A DNA stretch of 64,000 nt from Pigmentiphaga sp. H8 (GTDB lineage: Bacteria; Pseudomonadota; Gammaproteobacteria; Burkholderiales; Burkholderiaceae_B): positions 4,960,001-5,024,000 of the forward strand of contig NZ_CP033966.1 of NCBI RefSeq assembly GCF_003854895.1. The letters are read 5' to 3'. Made by a program: the position numbers and the translations under genes. Every line of letters starts with the position of its first letter. The stretch's first letter is position 1. This document shows, one piece after another, positions 18,549-27,013 of this stretch. The notes below the pieces were generated by a model. That model was not told the DNA's origin. It searched no databases and was given only the letters and a program-made list of their open reading frames with translations.

Positions 18549-18977
18549 TCAGAAAGAAAACTGGTTCAGGACTTCGGGCATGCCCTGCGCCAGCATCTCC
18601 TGCTCGCGCTGGGCCAAAACGGCAGCGTCCCACAGCTCGAAGTGAGCGCCCAGGCCGAGCAGCATCACCTCGCGCGTCAGGGCGGCGGCGGTGCGCAGCT
18701 CGGGAGCGATCAGGATGCGGCCCGCGCTATCGAGCTCGACATCCTGGGCGTTGCCCAGCAGCAGCCGCTGCAGCGCGCGCGCCTGCATCGGAAATGCGGC
18801 GATCTGCTCGCGCTTCACCTCCCAGATGGGACGGGGGTAGATCAGAAGGCAACCGTCGGGGTGCCGGGTCAGGGTCAAGCGGCCTTCGGCCTGCATCATC
18901 AGCGCGTCACGATGCCGGGTAGGGATAGACACCCTTCCCTTCGCATCGAGCGTCAGCGCGCTGCTACCCTGAAACAC
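18549..18977 (-). CDS. mraZ: transcriptional regulator MraZ
   Basis: 142-residue protein with two SpoVT/AbrB-like halves, one near the N-terminus (ALTLDAKGRVSIPTRHR) and one near residue 80 (DVELDSAGRILIAPELR). MraZ binds DNA upstream of its own gene and tunes the dcw cluster in E. coli. It is the first gene of the cluster. The start is a GTG at 18977; a GGTG-containing purine stretch lies about ten bases upstream. See the box region at 18987-19021 for its likely target. Confidence 0.95.
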   Translation of the reverse strand: MFQGSSALTLDAKGRVSIPTRHRDALMMQAEGRLTLTRHPDGCLLIYPRPIWEVKREQIAAFPMQARALQRLLLGNAQDVELDSAGRILIAPELRTAAALTREVMLLGLGAHFELWDAAVLAQREQEMLAQGMPEVLNQFSF

Positions 18978-18986
18978 GGCTTTTCA

Positions 18987-19021
18987 CCCCACTTTTTTGC
19001 ACAAAATTCTACTATTTCCCA
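18987..19021 (-). promoter_or_regulatory. candidate mra promoter region with two TGGG boxes
   Basis: Reading the minus strand toward mraZ, TGGGA (19017-19021) and TGGGG (18987-18991) lie exactly 30 bp apart. MraZ in E. coli binds TGGGN repeats at 10-bp spacing. The proximal box sits in AAAAGTGGGGTG, which resembles the AAAGTG-type boxes of other bacteria. A possible -10 element, TAGAAT, lies between them at 19006-19011, but I find no convincing -35. The two intermediate repeats of the E. coli layout are missing. Confidence 0.4.
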
Positions 19022-19384
19022 CTCTAAATGAGCGATTACGCGGGGTCAAGCCGCCCGATCACGGTTTCTTCAGTAGTAACAAGGACTTAGGCGCACTTCC
19101 TCAAACCTTCACATTGCGAAATACTCTATGAAATCAGTGCATTGGCATTTGAAGTGAAGGTGTCGCGTGAAGAAAAACCGGAGAAGTGACATAAAAGGGG
19201 CGACAAGGTAACAAAACACTGCCCTTGGCCCAGGCGCCACGCGGGTCCGGCGGCTGCCGGACCCTGCGACCGGGGGCGCTACTAGCGTATTCCTACGACT
19301 AGGCCCGGCCTGCTTGGCTGGAAATAATGGCCTCCATAACGACATGCGCCGTCCCACCGCGGCCGGCGCCACCAAGGAGACGCC
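18992..19384. other. intergenic region between mraZ and the thiolase operon
   Basis: About 390 bp between divergent genes with no supported coding frame. The mraZ-proximal part is AT-rich and holds the mra promoter region. Toward the thiolase gene there is a perfect 9-bp stem with a 4-base loop at 19243-19264, without a T run, and then the operator-like inverted repeat at 19282-19302. I see no RNA gene in it. Confidence 0.6.
19282..19302. promoter_or_regulatory. inverted-repeat operator before the thiolase operon
   Basis: The sequence reads CTAG-CGTA-TTCC-TACG-A-CTAG, an inverted repeat of two 8-base half-sites with one extra base on the right. It lies about 83-103 bp before the thiolase start. 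A possible -10 (AATAAT, 19323-19328) would place its centre near -43, a usual position for an activator of the NarL/FixJ family. The PAS-LuxR regulator at the far end of the operon is the obvious candidate to bind it. The repeat is seen directly; the binding partner is inference. Confidence 0.55.
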
Positions 19385-20554
19385 ATGGAGACCCCCTGCA
19401 TCGTGGGATGGGGCCATACCCCGTTCGGCCGCCTGGACCATTTCGACCTGGAGGGACTCATGGTCGAATCCACGCGCCTGGCGCTGGCCGACGCCGGGCT
19501 GCGGGCGGGGGACGTGGACGCGGTATTCGTGTCCCACTTCAACGCCGGCATGGTGCCCGACGGCTTCCCGTCCTCCCTGCCCTTCGGTGCCGACGACGAC
19601 TTCCGCTTCACGCCCGCCGTGCGCCTGGAGAACGCCTGCGCCTCCGGGTCGGCCGCCATCCACGCCGCGCTGGACGCGATCGGCTCGGGCCGCATCCGCA
19701 CCGCCCTGGTGGTGGGAGCCGAGAAGATGACGGCCGCCGACGGCCCGGCCGTGACCGCGGCGCTGGCCCGCGCGAGCTACCACCGCGAGGAAGGCGCGCG
19801 CGGCCTGACCTTTCCCGGCATCTTCGCCCTGATCGCCCAGGAATATTTTGCCCGCCACGGCGACCACGGCGCGACGCTGGCGCGGATCGCCGCCAAGAAC
19901 CACGCCAACGGCGCCCGCAACCCGCTCGCCCACCTGCGGCGCGACCTGGGTTTCGATTTCTGCAACACGGTGTCCGAGCGCAATCCGCTTATCGCGGCAC
20001 CGCTGCGCAAGACCGACTGCTCCACCGTCGCCGACGGGGGCGCCGCGCTGGTGCTGGCCGCCGCCCCGCTGGCGCGCGATTTCCGGCGCGCAGTGCGCTT
20101 TCGGTCCACCGTCCAGGTCAACGACTTCCTGCCCATGTCCCGGCGCGATCCGGTCGCCTTCGAAGGACCGCGCCGGGCCTGGCGGCGCGCGCTGGACGAA
20201 GCCGGTATCGGCATCCGCGACCTCGACCTGGCCGAGGTCCACGACTGCTTCACCATCGCCGAACTGCTCAGCTACGAAGCCATGGGGCTGGCCGAGGCCG
20301 GCCAGGGTGCCCGCTGCGTCGACGACGGCACGGTGGCTCCGGGCGGCGCGCTGCCCGTCAACCCGTCGGGCGGCCTCAAGGCCAAGGGCCATCCGGTCGG
20401 CGCCACGGGCGTGTCCATGCACGTCATGGCAGCCATGCAGCTGTGCGGCGAGGCCGGGGACATCCAGGTGCCGGGTGCCGAACTGGCGGGCGTCTTCAAC
20501 ATGGGCGGCTCCGTCGTCGCCAACTATGTCAGCGTGCTGGAACGCGCCGTCTAG
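19385..20554 (+). CDS. thiolase family protein
   Basis: 389-residue enzyme of the thiolase superfamily, nearest in style to SCP2/lipid-transfer thiolases, which cleave or form 3-ketoacyl-CoA. RLENACASGSAAIHAAL carries the nucleophilic cysteine at about residue 82. DLAEVHDCFTIAELL and NPSGGLKAKGHPVGATG supply the usual His and the second thiolase block. GGSVVANYVSVL closes the protein. A good AAGGAGACGCC site precedes the ATG. It is the first gene of a five-gene operon, which suggests a role in beta-oxidation-like cleavage of a CoA ester. Confidence 0.9.
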   Translation: METPCIVGWGHTPFGRLDHFDLEGLMVESTRLALADAGLRAGDVDAVFVSHFNAGMVPDGFPSSLPFGADDDFRFTPAVRLENACASGSAAIHAALDAIGSGRIRTALVVGAEKMTAADGPAVTAALARASYHREEGARGLTFPGIFALIAQEYFARHGDHGATLARIAAKNHANGARNPLAHLRRDLGFDFCNTVSERNPLIAAPLRKTDCSTVADGGAALVLAAAPLARDFRRAVRFRSTVQVNDFLPMSRRDPVAFEGPRRAWRRALDEAGIGIRDLDLAEVHDCFTIAELLSYEAMGLAEAGQGARCVDDGTVAPGGALPVNPSGGLKAKGHPVGATGVSMHVMAAMQLCGEAGDIQVPGAELAGVFNMGGSVVANYVSVLERAV

Positions 20555-20559
20555 GACCG

Positions 20560-22125
20560 ATGCCGATGAATGTCGTCCAATTGCTGGTGCGCGCCGCGCG
20601 GACCCACGGCGATCGCCCCGCCCTGTACCACGGGGCCTCGCGGCTGCTCGACTACCGCGGGCTGGCCGCACGCGCGGCGGCCGTGGCCGGTGGCCTGCGC
20701 CGCCGCGGTCTCGTGCCCGGCGACCGGGTGGCGCTGTTCATGGCCAATTGCCCGGAATACCTGGAAGCCCTGTACGGCGCCTGGTGGGCCGGGCTGGCCG
20801 TCGTCCCCATCAATGCCAAGCTGCATCCGCGCGAAGCCCTGTTCATCCTGGAACATGCCCGGGCCGGCGCGCTGTTCATCAGTCCGGACCTGGCGACGGG
20901 CCTGCTGCCCCTGCTGGACGAGGCGCCGGCGATCCGCCACGTATTCGAGACCGGCACCGCCGGCTACCGGGACCTCCTGGGCGCCGTCCCCGTGGCGCCC
21001 GCCCCGCGCCGGCCCGAGGACCTCGCCTGGCTGTTCTATACCTCGGGCACCACCGGGCGCCCCAAGGGCGTCATGCAGACGAACCGGATGCTGCTGGCCA
21101 TGACGGCCTGCTACTTCTCGGACGTCGATCCCGTGGACGCGGACGATGCCGCGGTCTACGCCGCGCCCATGTCCCACGGCGCGGGGCTGTACAGCCTGCC
21201 GCACATGGCCGCGGCGGCGCGCCACCTGGTGCCGGCGTCCGGCGGCTTCGACCCGGCGGAGCTAGCCGGCCTGGCATCGAGCGTGGGCCGGCTGTCGATG
21301 TTCGCCGCCCCGACCATGGTCAAGCGGCTGGTGGCCCACGTCGAGGCGGCGGACGCCGACCCCTCCGGCTTCAAGACCCTGGTCTACGGCGGCGGCCCCA
21401 TGTATGTGGAGGACATCCGGCGGGGGCTGGCCGTGATGGGCGACCGCTTCGTCCAGATCTACGGCCAGGGCGAATCACCCATGACGATCACCGCGCTGCC
21501 GCGTCAGCAACTGGCCGACCGCGGGCATCCGCGCTGGCTGGACCGCCTGGCCTCGGTGGGCTACGCCCAGTCGCAAGTGGAGATGCGCGTGGCCGACGAG
21601 CACGGCGCCCCCCTGCCCGACGGCGAAATCGGCGAGGTCCAGGTGCGCGGCGACGTGGTCATGGCTGGCTACTGGCGCGACCCCGAGGCCAGTGCCCGGG
21701 CGCTGCGTGGCGGCTGGCTGTGGACCGGCGACGTCGGCGCGCTGGACGCGGAGGGCTTCCTGACGCTGAAGGACCGCTCCAAGGACGTCATCATCTCGGG
21801 CGGCTCCAATATCTATCCGCGCGAGATCGAGGAAGTGCTGCTGGCCCATCCCGGCGTGGCCGAAGTCGCGGTGGTCGGCGCGCCCGACCCGGAGTGGGGC
21901 GAGGAGGTCGTGGCCTTCGTCGTGCCCCGGGACGGCGCGCCGCCGGATCCGGCGGCGCTCGACGGCCTGTGCCTGGACCGGATCGCGCGCTTCAAGCGCC
22001 CCAAGCGCTACCACTTCGTCGATGCACTACCCAAGAACCACTACGGCAAGGTTCTGAAAACCGAGCTCAAGGCCGCGCTTGCCGGCGGCCGCAACGAGCC
22101 AGCCCCCCCCAAGGAGACGACATGA
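20560..22125 (+). CDS. AMP-dependent acyl-CoA synthetase/ligase
   Basis: 521-residue adenylate-forming ligase that activates a carboxylic acid to its CoA thioester. The ATP motif WLFYTSGTTGRPKGVMQTN is near residue 155, and YGQGESP is the adenine-binding A5 motif. GWLWTGDVGALDAEGFLTLKDR and KDVIISGGSNIYPREIEE follow, with the C-terminal lysine region NHYGKVLKTELK. The start is either ATG at 20560 or 20566; both are six to twelve bases after the thiolase stop. Its stop overlaps the next start (ATGA). The substrate cannot be read from the sequence. Confidence 0.94.
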   Translation: MPMNVVQLLVRAARTHGDRPALYHGASRLLDYRGLAARAAAVAGGLRRRGLVPGDRVALFMANCPEYLEALYGAWWAGLAVVPINAKLHPREALFILEHARAGALFISPDLATGLLPLLDEAPAIRHVFETGTAGYRDLLGAVPVAPAPRRPEDLAWLFYTSGTTGRPKGVMQTNRMLLAMTACYFSDVDPVDADDAAVYAAPMSHGAGLYSLPHMAAAARHLVPASGGFDPAELAGLASSVGRLSMFAAPTMVKRLVAHVEAADADPSGFKTLVYGGGPMYVEDIRRGLAVMGDRFVQIYGQGESPMTITALPRQQLADRGHPRWLDRLASVGYAQSQVEMRVADEHGAPLPDGEIGEVQVRGDVVMAGYWRDPEASARALRGGWLWTGDVGALDAEGFLTLKDRSKDVIISGGSNIYPREIEEVLLAHPGVAEVAVVGAPDPEWGEEVVAFVVPRDGAPPDPAALDGLCLDRIARFKRPKRYHFVDALPKNHYGKVLKTELKAALAGGRNEPAPPKETT

Positions 22126-23099
22126 AGACCCCTGTTGCACGCTTGTTCGGCCGCGCCGCGCTGGCCCTCGCGCTGGCCGCCTCCTGGCCCGCCCACGGAT
22201 CGGAGAAGAGCTTCCCCACCCGGCCGGTGAAGGTCATCATCCCGTTCGCGGCCGGCACCTCGCCCGACGTGGTCATGCGCATCGTCGGCCAGAAACTGGG
22301 GGACATCTGGGGCCAGCCCCTGATCGTCGAGAACCGTCCGGGCGCGGGTGGCGCCATCGGCGCGACCGCGGTCGCCCAGGCCCAGCCCGACGGCTATACC
22401 CTGCTCTATACGGTCAACTCGGTGCTGTGCGCCAACCCCCACCTGTACGGCAAGCTGGGCTACGACGCCTTCAAGAGCTTCGCGCCGGTGTCGCTCATGG
22501 TCAACCTGGGCTACGTGCTGCTGGCCCGAAGCGACCTGGGCGTCGGCAACATCGCCGAGATGGTCGCCTATGCTAAGAAGAATCCCGGCAAGCTCACCTA
22601 CGGGTCCGCCGGCAACGGCTCGGGCAACCACATCGTGATGGAGCTGCTGACCAGCATGACCGGCACCCGCATGCTGCACGTTCCCATGAACACGAACAAG
22701 GTGCTGGCGCTGCTGAGCGGGCAGATCGACCTGGCCATGGAGCCCTATACCAACGGCGTCGCCGCGGCACGCGACGGCAAGGTGCGGCCGCTGGCGGTAA
22801 CGCTGGCCAAGCGCAGCGAGAACATTCCCGACGTGCCGACCGTGGGCGAAACCGTGCCCGGCTACGTGGCCGACGCCTGGCACGGCCTGTTCGCCACCGC
22901 GGGCACGCCGCCCGAGGTGGTCGACAAGATCAGCGCCGACGTCGCCCGCGTGCTGGCCATGCCCGACGTGCGCGAGCGCCTGGCCACCGCCAGCCTGGAG
23001 CCGGTAGGATCGACGCCTGCCGAACTGCGCGACATCGTGCGGCGCGACTACGACAAATGGGGCGCCGTGATCCGCAACGCGAACATCCGGCTCGATTAA
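22122..23099 (+). CDS. Bug-type tripartite tricarboxylate transporter receptor
   Basis: 325-residue periplasmic solute receptor of the Bug/TctC family, which is greatly expanded in Bordetella. A signal peptide ends at about residue 26 (LALALAASWPAHGSE). The mature start FPTRPVKVIIPFAAGTSPDVVMR is the family signature, followed by VENRPGAGGAIG and QPDGYTLLYT. No TctA/TctB membrane genes are nearby, as is usual for these orphan receptors. Its position after an acyl-CoA ligase suggests that it binds the carboxylate the operon degrades. Confidence 0.93.
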   Translation: MKTPVARLFGRAALALALAASWPAHGSEKSFPTRPVKVIIPFAAGTSPDVVMRIVGQKLGDIWGQPLIVENRPGAGGAIGATAVAQAQPDGYTLLYTVNSVLCANPHLYGKLGYDAFKSFAPVSLMVNLGYVLLARSDLGVGNIAEMVAYAKKNPGKLTYGSAGNGSGNHIVMELLTSMTGTRMLHVPMNTNKVLALLSGQIDLAMEPYTNGVAAARDGKVRPLAVTLAKRSENIPDVPTVGETVPGYVADAWHGLFATAGTPPEVVDKISADVARVLAMPDVRERLATASLEPVGSTPAELRDIVRRDYDKWGAVIRNANIRLD

Positions 23100-23150
23100 G
23101 CCACCACCGGTGGATATACACAGAACGCGGGACAACCAGAAGGAGACGAC

Positions 23151-24161
23151 ATGACGACCTCGACCGCCAAATGGCGCTTCACCAAGGGCTTGCACGATCT
23201 GGGCAACGGCCTGCACGCCTACCTCGTTCCCGACGGGAGCTGGGGCTGGTCCAACGCCGGGCTGATTTCCGACGGCGGCGAATCGCTGCTGGTCGACACC
23301 CTGTTCGACCTGCCCATGACGTCCGAGATGCTGGCCAGCATGCGCGACGCCGTGCCCGCCGCGAAGCGGATAGGCGCCCTGGTCAACACCCACGGCAACG
23401 GCGACCACACCTTCGGCAACCAGTTGCTGGAGGGATCGCGCATCATCGCCTCCAACGGCTGCGTGGAGGACATGAAGCACCGCCCACCCGAACAATACGC
23501 GGGATGGCAGAAGGACTGGCCGAACATGGGCATGGCCGGCAAGTTCTGGCAAGAGGTGATCGGTTCGCGGTTCGACTTCAGCGGCATCCGCCTGACGCTG
23601 CCCACCGAGACTTTCGACCACCGCATGGACCTCAAGGTCGGCGACAAGGAAGTCCAGCTCATCGAAGTCGGCCCGGCCCATACGCGCGGCGACGTACTGG
23701 TCTACGTGCCGCAGGACCGCACCGTCTTCACCGGCGACATCATGTTCGTCGGCGCGCATCCGGCCATCTGGACCGGCCCGGTCTCGAACTGGATCGCCGC
23801 CTGCGACCGGATGCTGGGCTGGGACGTCGAGACCATCGTGCCCGGCCATGGCCCGATCACGGACAAGGATGGCGTGCGGGAATTCCGCGATTACCTGGTC
23901 TACCTGCTGGCCGAGTCCCGCCGCTGCCTCGAAGCGGGCATGTCCTTCGAGCAGGCGGTGGACGCCATTTCGATGGACCGCTGGGCGAACTGGGGCGAGG
24001 ACGAACGGCTGTGCGTCAATGTCTACGCCTGCTACCGCGAAATCTCGGGCGGCGCGCTCCCGGCTCCCAACGTCATGGACATGCTGGCGCTGATGGGCAA
24101 ACGCCATTTCGCGCGCAAGCCGCACGCCTGCGGACACGAACACTGCGACGGGAACCACTGA
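23151..24161 (+). CDS. MBL-fold metallo-hydrolase with variant metal motif
   Basis: 336-residue metallo-beta-lactamase-fold hydrolase. The metal motif reads NTHGNGDHTFGN at about residue 82, so the second His of the canonical HxHxDH is Asn. The other ligands look normal: GPAHTRGDVLVY, VFTGDIMF and IVPGHGP. A His/Cys-rich tail, PHACGHEHCDGNH, closes the protein and might bind metal. AAGGAGACGAC precedes the ATG, and the stop overlaps the next start by one base. The reaction is unknown; thioester or ester hydrolysis would fit the operon. Confidence 0.87.
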   Translation: MTTSTAKWRFTKGLHDLGNGLHAYLVPDGSWGWSNAGLISDGGESLLVDTLFDLPMTSEMLASMRDAVPAAKRIGALVNTHGNGDHTFGNQLLEGSRIIASNGCVEDMKHRPPEQYAGWQKDWPNMGMAGKFWQEVIGSRFDFSGIRLTLPTETFDHRMDLKVGDKEVQLIEVGPAHTRGDVLVYVPQDRTVFTGDIMFVGAHPAIWTGPVSNWIAACDRMLGWDVETIVPGHGPITDKDGVREFRDYLVYLLAESRRCLEAGMSFEQAVDAISMDRWANWGEDERLCVNVYACYREISGGALPAPNVMDMLALMGKRHFARKPHACGHEHCDGNH

Positions 24162-25138
24162 TGAAACTGACCACCTTCCTTGCCCCCGGCGGCACGGCGC
24201 ACATCGGCGCGCTGCTGCCTGGCGAAGCCACGATCACGGACTTCACCGCGGCCGACGCCGCGCCCTATTTCCGCAGCATGCTGGACCTGATCGACGCCGG
24301 GCCGGCGGCGCTCGACCACGCGCGCCGGCTGGTCGAGCGCCCCGGCGCCACCCATGCCGTGTCGGCCGTGGCGCGGCAGGCGCCGCTGCCCCAGCCCCGC
24401 CGCCTGCGCGACTGCCTGTGCTTCGAGACGCACTTCCGGCAATCGCGCGCCAACCGCTACCTGTTCGGCATCGGCACGCAGCGGCTGGACCCTGCCTCGG
24501 TCGAGCTGCCGCGCGTCTGGTACGAACGCCCCATCTACTACAAGGGCAATCCCTTCAGCGTGGTGGGCGACGGCACCGACGTGCACTGGCCGGCGTATTC
24601 GCAAGTCATCGACTACGAACTGGAGATCGGGATGGTCACCTCGCGCGGGGGCAAGAACATCCCCGCGGCCGAGGCCGCCTCCCACATCTTCGGCTACACC
24701 ATCTTCAACGACTTCTCGGCGCGCGACGCCCAGTACACCGAGATGCAGGGCGGCCTGGGCCCTGCCAAGGGCAAGGATTTCGACACCGGCAACGCCATGG
24801 GCCCCTGGCTGGTCACCGCCGACGAGATCGCCGACCCCCAGGCGCTGACCATGGTTACCCGGGTCAATGGCGAGGAATGGTCGCGCGGCAACTCCCGGGA
24901 CATGCACCATACTTTCCTGGACATCCTGGCCTACGTATCGTCCGACGAAACCCTGTACGCGGGCGAGGTCCTGGGATCGGGCACCGTGGGCGGAGGCTGC
25001 GGCAACGAACTGGGCCGCTTCCTGAAGCACGGCGACGTGCTGGAACTGGAGGTCAGCGGGCTGGGCACGCTGCGCAACCGCATCGTGGCGCCGCACGTGC
25101 CGTCGCCGCCGCCGTTTCCCATCCGCATCCCGGTCTAG
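24161..25138 (+). CDS. fumarylacetoacetate hydrolase family protein
   Basis: 325-residue FAH-fold hydrolase or decarboxylase that cleaves C-C bonds in diketo or acylpyruvate compounds. The N-terminal half is variable. The metal-binding core DYELEIGMVTSRGGKNI is followed by GYTIFNDFSARDAQ and KGKDFDTGNAMGPWLVT. GSGTVGGGCGNELGRFLKHGDVLELEVSGLG forms the C-terminal active-site wall. Last gene of the operon, with its ATG overlapping the stop of the metallo-hydrolase. Typical partners are catabolic operons for aromatic or branched acids. Confidence 0.93.
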   Translation: MKLTTFLAPGGTAHIGALLPGEATITDFTAADAAPYFRSMLDLIDAGPAALDHARRLVERPGATHAVSAVARQAPLPQPRRLRDCLCFETHFRQSRANRYLFGIGTQRLDPASVELPRVWYERPIYYKGNPFSVVGDGTDVHWPAYSQVIDYELEIGMVTSRGGKNIPAAEAASHIFGYTIFNDFSARDAQYTEMQGGLGPAKGKDFDTGNAMGPWLVTADEIADPQALTMVTRVNGEEWSRGNSRDMHHTFLDILAYVSSDETLYAGEVLGSGTVGGGCGNELGRFLKHGDVLELEVSGLGTLRNRIVAPHVPSPPPFPIRIPV

Positions 25139-25148
25139 GGAACGGCCG

Positions 25149-25706
25149 CTAGGGCAGGCCCAGCAGGCGGGAAATGAGTTCGCCCACGGTCCGGGCCTCG
25201 AGCTTGCGCATCAGCCGCAGTCGGTAGGTCTCGACCGTGCGCGGGCTCAGCGCGAGGTCCTTGGCGATCTGCTTGCTGGTCCGTCCGGCCAGGATCTGCG
25301 CCGAGATCTCCCGCTCGCGCGGGGTCAGCGCCAGGCGGACCGGACGCACCGGGCGCAGGTCCTCGAATACCCAGATGGCGCAGGCATAGGGTTGGGCCGG
25401 GTCCACCGGCTGTCCGGACACCGCGCACCAGAACAGCTCGCCGTTGCGATGGACCATGATGCGCTCGTCGCGGTGGATGCCCTCGGCCAGCATGCTGCGC
25501 ACGCCGCGCGCGCCGATGTCCTCGTACTCGGAATGGGAGGGATACAGCATTTCCGTGGTCTGGCCCACCAGTTGCTGGCGGCTGTACCCGAACATGCTCG
25601 CGAACGCGCGGTTGCAGCGCTCGATGACCCGGTCGCGCGTCACCAGCAGGCCGACGGGGGCCAGTTCGAAGGCAAGATCCGAAGGGGTAGGCAGGGCGGC
25701 GGTCAT
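25149..25706 (-). CDS. PAS domain LuxR-family transcriptional regulator
   Basis: 185-residue regulator. A PAS domain fills about residues 8-120 (LAFELAPVGLLVTRDRVIERCNRAFASMFGYS opens it, quoted here in part as DRVIERCNRAFASMFGYS). A LuxR/NarL helix-turn-helix follows at about 128-180, with LTPREREISAQILAG and SKQIAKDLALSPRTVETYR. There is no receiver domain, so the PAS domain is the likely sensor. The ATG at 25706 was chosen because a longer reading would translate through RNase P RNA. It converges on the catabolic operon, 10 bp from its end, and probably controls it. Confidence 0.9.
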   Translation of the reverse strand: MTAALPTPSDLAFELAPVGLLVTRDRVIERCNRAFASMFGYSRQQLVGQTTEMLYPSHSEYEDIGARGVRSMLAEGIHRDERIMVHRNGELFWCAVSGQPVDPAQPYACAIWVFEDLRPVRPVRLALTPREREISAQILAGRTSKQIAKDLALSPRTVETYRLRLMRKLEARTVGELISRLLGLP

Positions 25707-25761
25707 GGGGCTCGCGGCGAAGGACTTGCCCCGGATGGACGGCCAGGCGCAAAGAATCAAG

Positions 25762-26173
25762 GCAAAGCAGATCGATAGGCCGGATTCTGTACACGGGCGT
25801 CGCCCGCGGGCAGTCATTCCTCTGGGCCGGCCGTTGCCGGACGGCTCTAGCCACCTACCCGCATGCTCGGGCGGACCGCCCTGAACGGCCGAAGCCGCGC
25901 GCATGCCTATTTGGTGTTGCTCCGGATGGAGGTTGCCGCGTTTCACCCTGCCGCGACTCGCACGGTTGCCCGTACGAACGGTACGGAGTGGCCGTACCGG
26001 TGCGGACATCGTCCGCCCTCGCCGCAGACTCGTCTCTGTGGCCCTGTTCCTCGGCTTCGCGCCCGGGCTTGCGCCCTGGCGATCGCCGGACGGCCGTTAG
26101 CCGCCATCCTGTCCTGTGGAGTCCGGACCTTCCTCGATGCCCGAAGGCACCGCGACTGCCTGATCTGCTCTGC
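25762..26173 (-). ncRNA. rnpB: RNase P RNA (type A)
   Basis: Catalytic RNA that matures the 5' ends of tRNAs. On the minus strand the conserved block GAGGAAGGTCCGGACTCC and the 3' block ACAGAATCCGGCCTATCG are present. The outermost helix P1 pairs GCAGAGCAGATC at the 5' end with GATCTGCTTTGC at the 3' end, which sets the ends given here to within a few bases. About 412 nt, normal for bacterial type A. A -10-like TAAAAT lies six bases upstream, beginning with the stop codon of the preceding gene. No T-run terminator is visible before the regulator gene 55 bp downstream. Confidence 0.96.
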
Positions 26174-26179
26174 GCCGTT

Positions 26180-26185
26180 ATTTTA
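26180..26185 (-). promoter_or_regulatory. probable rnpB -10 element
   Basis: TAAAAT on the minus strand, six bases before the inferred 5' end of RNase P RNA. Its first three bases are the TAA stop of the DUF3025 gene. I do not see a good -35 at 16-18 bp. The rnpB promoter therefore seems to lie inside the end of the upstream coding sequence. Confidence 0.5.
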
Positions 26186-27013
26186 CCGCTGACGGGTGCG
26201 GCCGGGGCGGAAAACCTCGGTATCGTCGTAGAACCCCGGCGACGTGTTGTCGGGCCACCAGCCGGGCAGGCCCAGCACCGGCAGCGGACACAGGTCGCGC
26301 GCGGTGAAGAAGGGCCAGTTGTCCAGCCAGTCGGCCACCAGCCGATCGATGGTGGTGCGCCGCTGCTGGGGGGAAGCCCGGAAATACGAATCGTCGACCG
26401 GCACGATCAGCGTGTGCGCGGTAATGGCCTTGTAGGGCCGCACCAGCTTCTCCAGCAGCCCGTGGCCGACCGCCCAGGGCTCGGTCTGCATCAGCGTCGC
26501 GGTGCGGCGTTCGACGAACAGCGTGCGCCAGTCGAAGCGGCGCAGCGCCTGGGCCAGCTCGTCGCTGGAGCAGGCCAGCACCAGCCCGTTCTCGTCGAAG
26601 ATGGTTACCGCGTCCCGCAAGGGCCCCCGGCCTTCGGCGGCGGACGCCTTCTTCAGCGCGCGCGCCTGCATCGCGTTCAACCGCCCCTTCGTCTGCGGGA
26701 AGGCGAACCACGCCAGCCCGTTGAAGAGATCGTGCAGGTTGTCCCGCGTGGGAATGCGGCCGGTCTGGTGGATGTGCGCCTCGTAGGCCCGGCCCTCGGG
26801 CAGGTCGGACTGCGGCACGAACACCAGCGGCTTGCCCGAGGCCACTCGCGTGCGTCCGCGCGCGCCGTGGCCGCCCTCGCCCGCCGTAAGCAGCCGGTTC
26901 AGGCTGTCGCACAAGGGCTCGTCGCCCGAGGGCGCCAGCAGCTCGCCCTTGTGGGCGATGCCGGCGAACCAGGGCTGGCCCCAGTCGATGTGGGTCAGAT
27001 CGAGACCCGCCAC
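26183..27013 (-). CDS. DUF3025 domain-containing protein
   Basis: 276-residue protein of unknown function, recognised as DUF3025 from KPLVFVPQSDLPEGRAYE, NDLFNGLAWFAFPQTK-like sequence (here LHDLFNGLAWFAFPQTKGR) and DAVTIFDENGLVLACSS. No signal peptide or membrane span. The start is inferred as GTG at 27013, 19 bp inside the end of pyrC; a much longer frame upstream is only the shadow of pyrC. Coupling to pyrC is likely. The family is widespread in betaproteobacteria next to pyrC, but no role is established that I know of. Confidence 0.85.
   Translation of the reverse strand: MAGLDLTHIDWGQPWFAGIAHKGELLAPSGDEPLCDSLNRLLTAGEGGHGARGRTRVASGKPLVFVPQSDLPEGRAYEAHIHQTGRIPTRDNLHDLFNGLAWFAFPQTKGRLNAMQARALKKASAAEGRGPLRDAVTIFDENGLVLACSSDELAQALRRFDWRTLFVERRTATLMQTEPWAVGHGLLEKLVRPYKAITAHTLIVPVDDSYFRASPQQRRTTIDRLVADWLDNWPFFTARDLCPLPVLGLPGWWPDNTSPGFYDDTEVFRPGRTRQR

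Noticed and set aside
25707..26009. N-terminal extension of the PAS-LuxR frame to a start at 26009
   Set aside because: It would translate RNase P RNA, which is clearly present here; the PAS domain begins right after the ATG at 25706.
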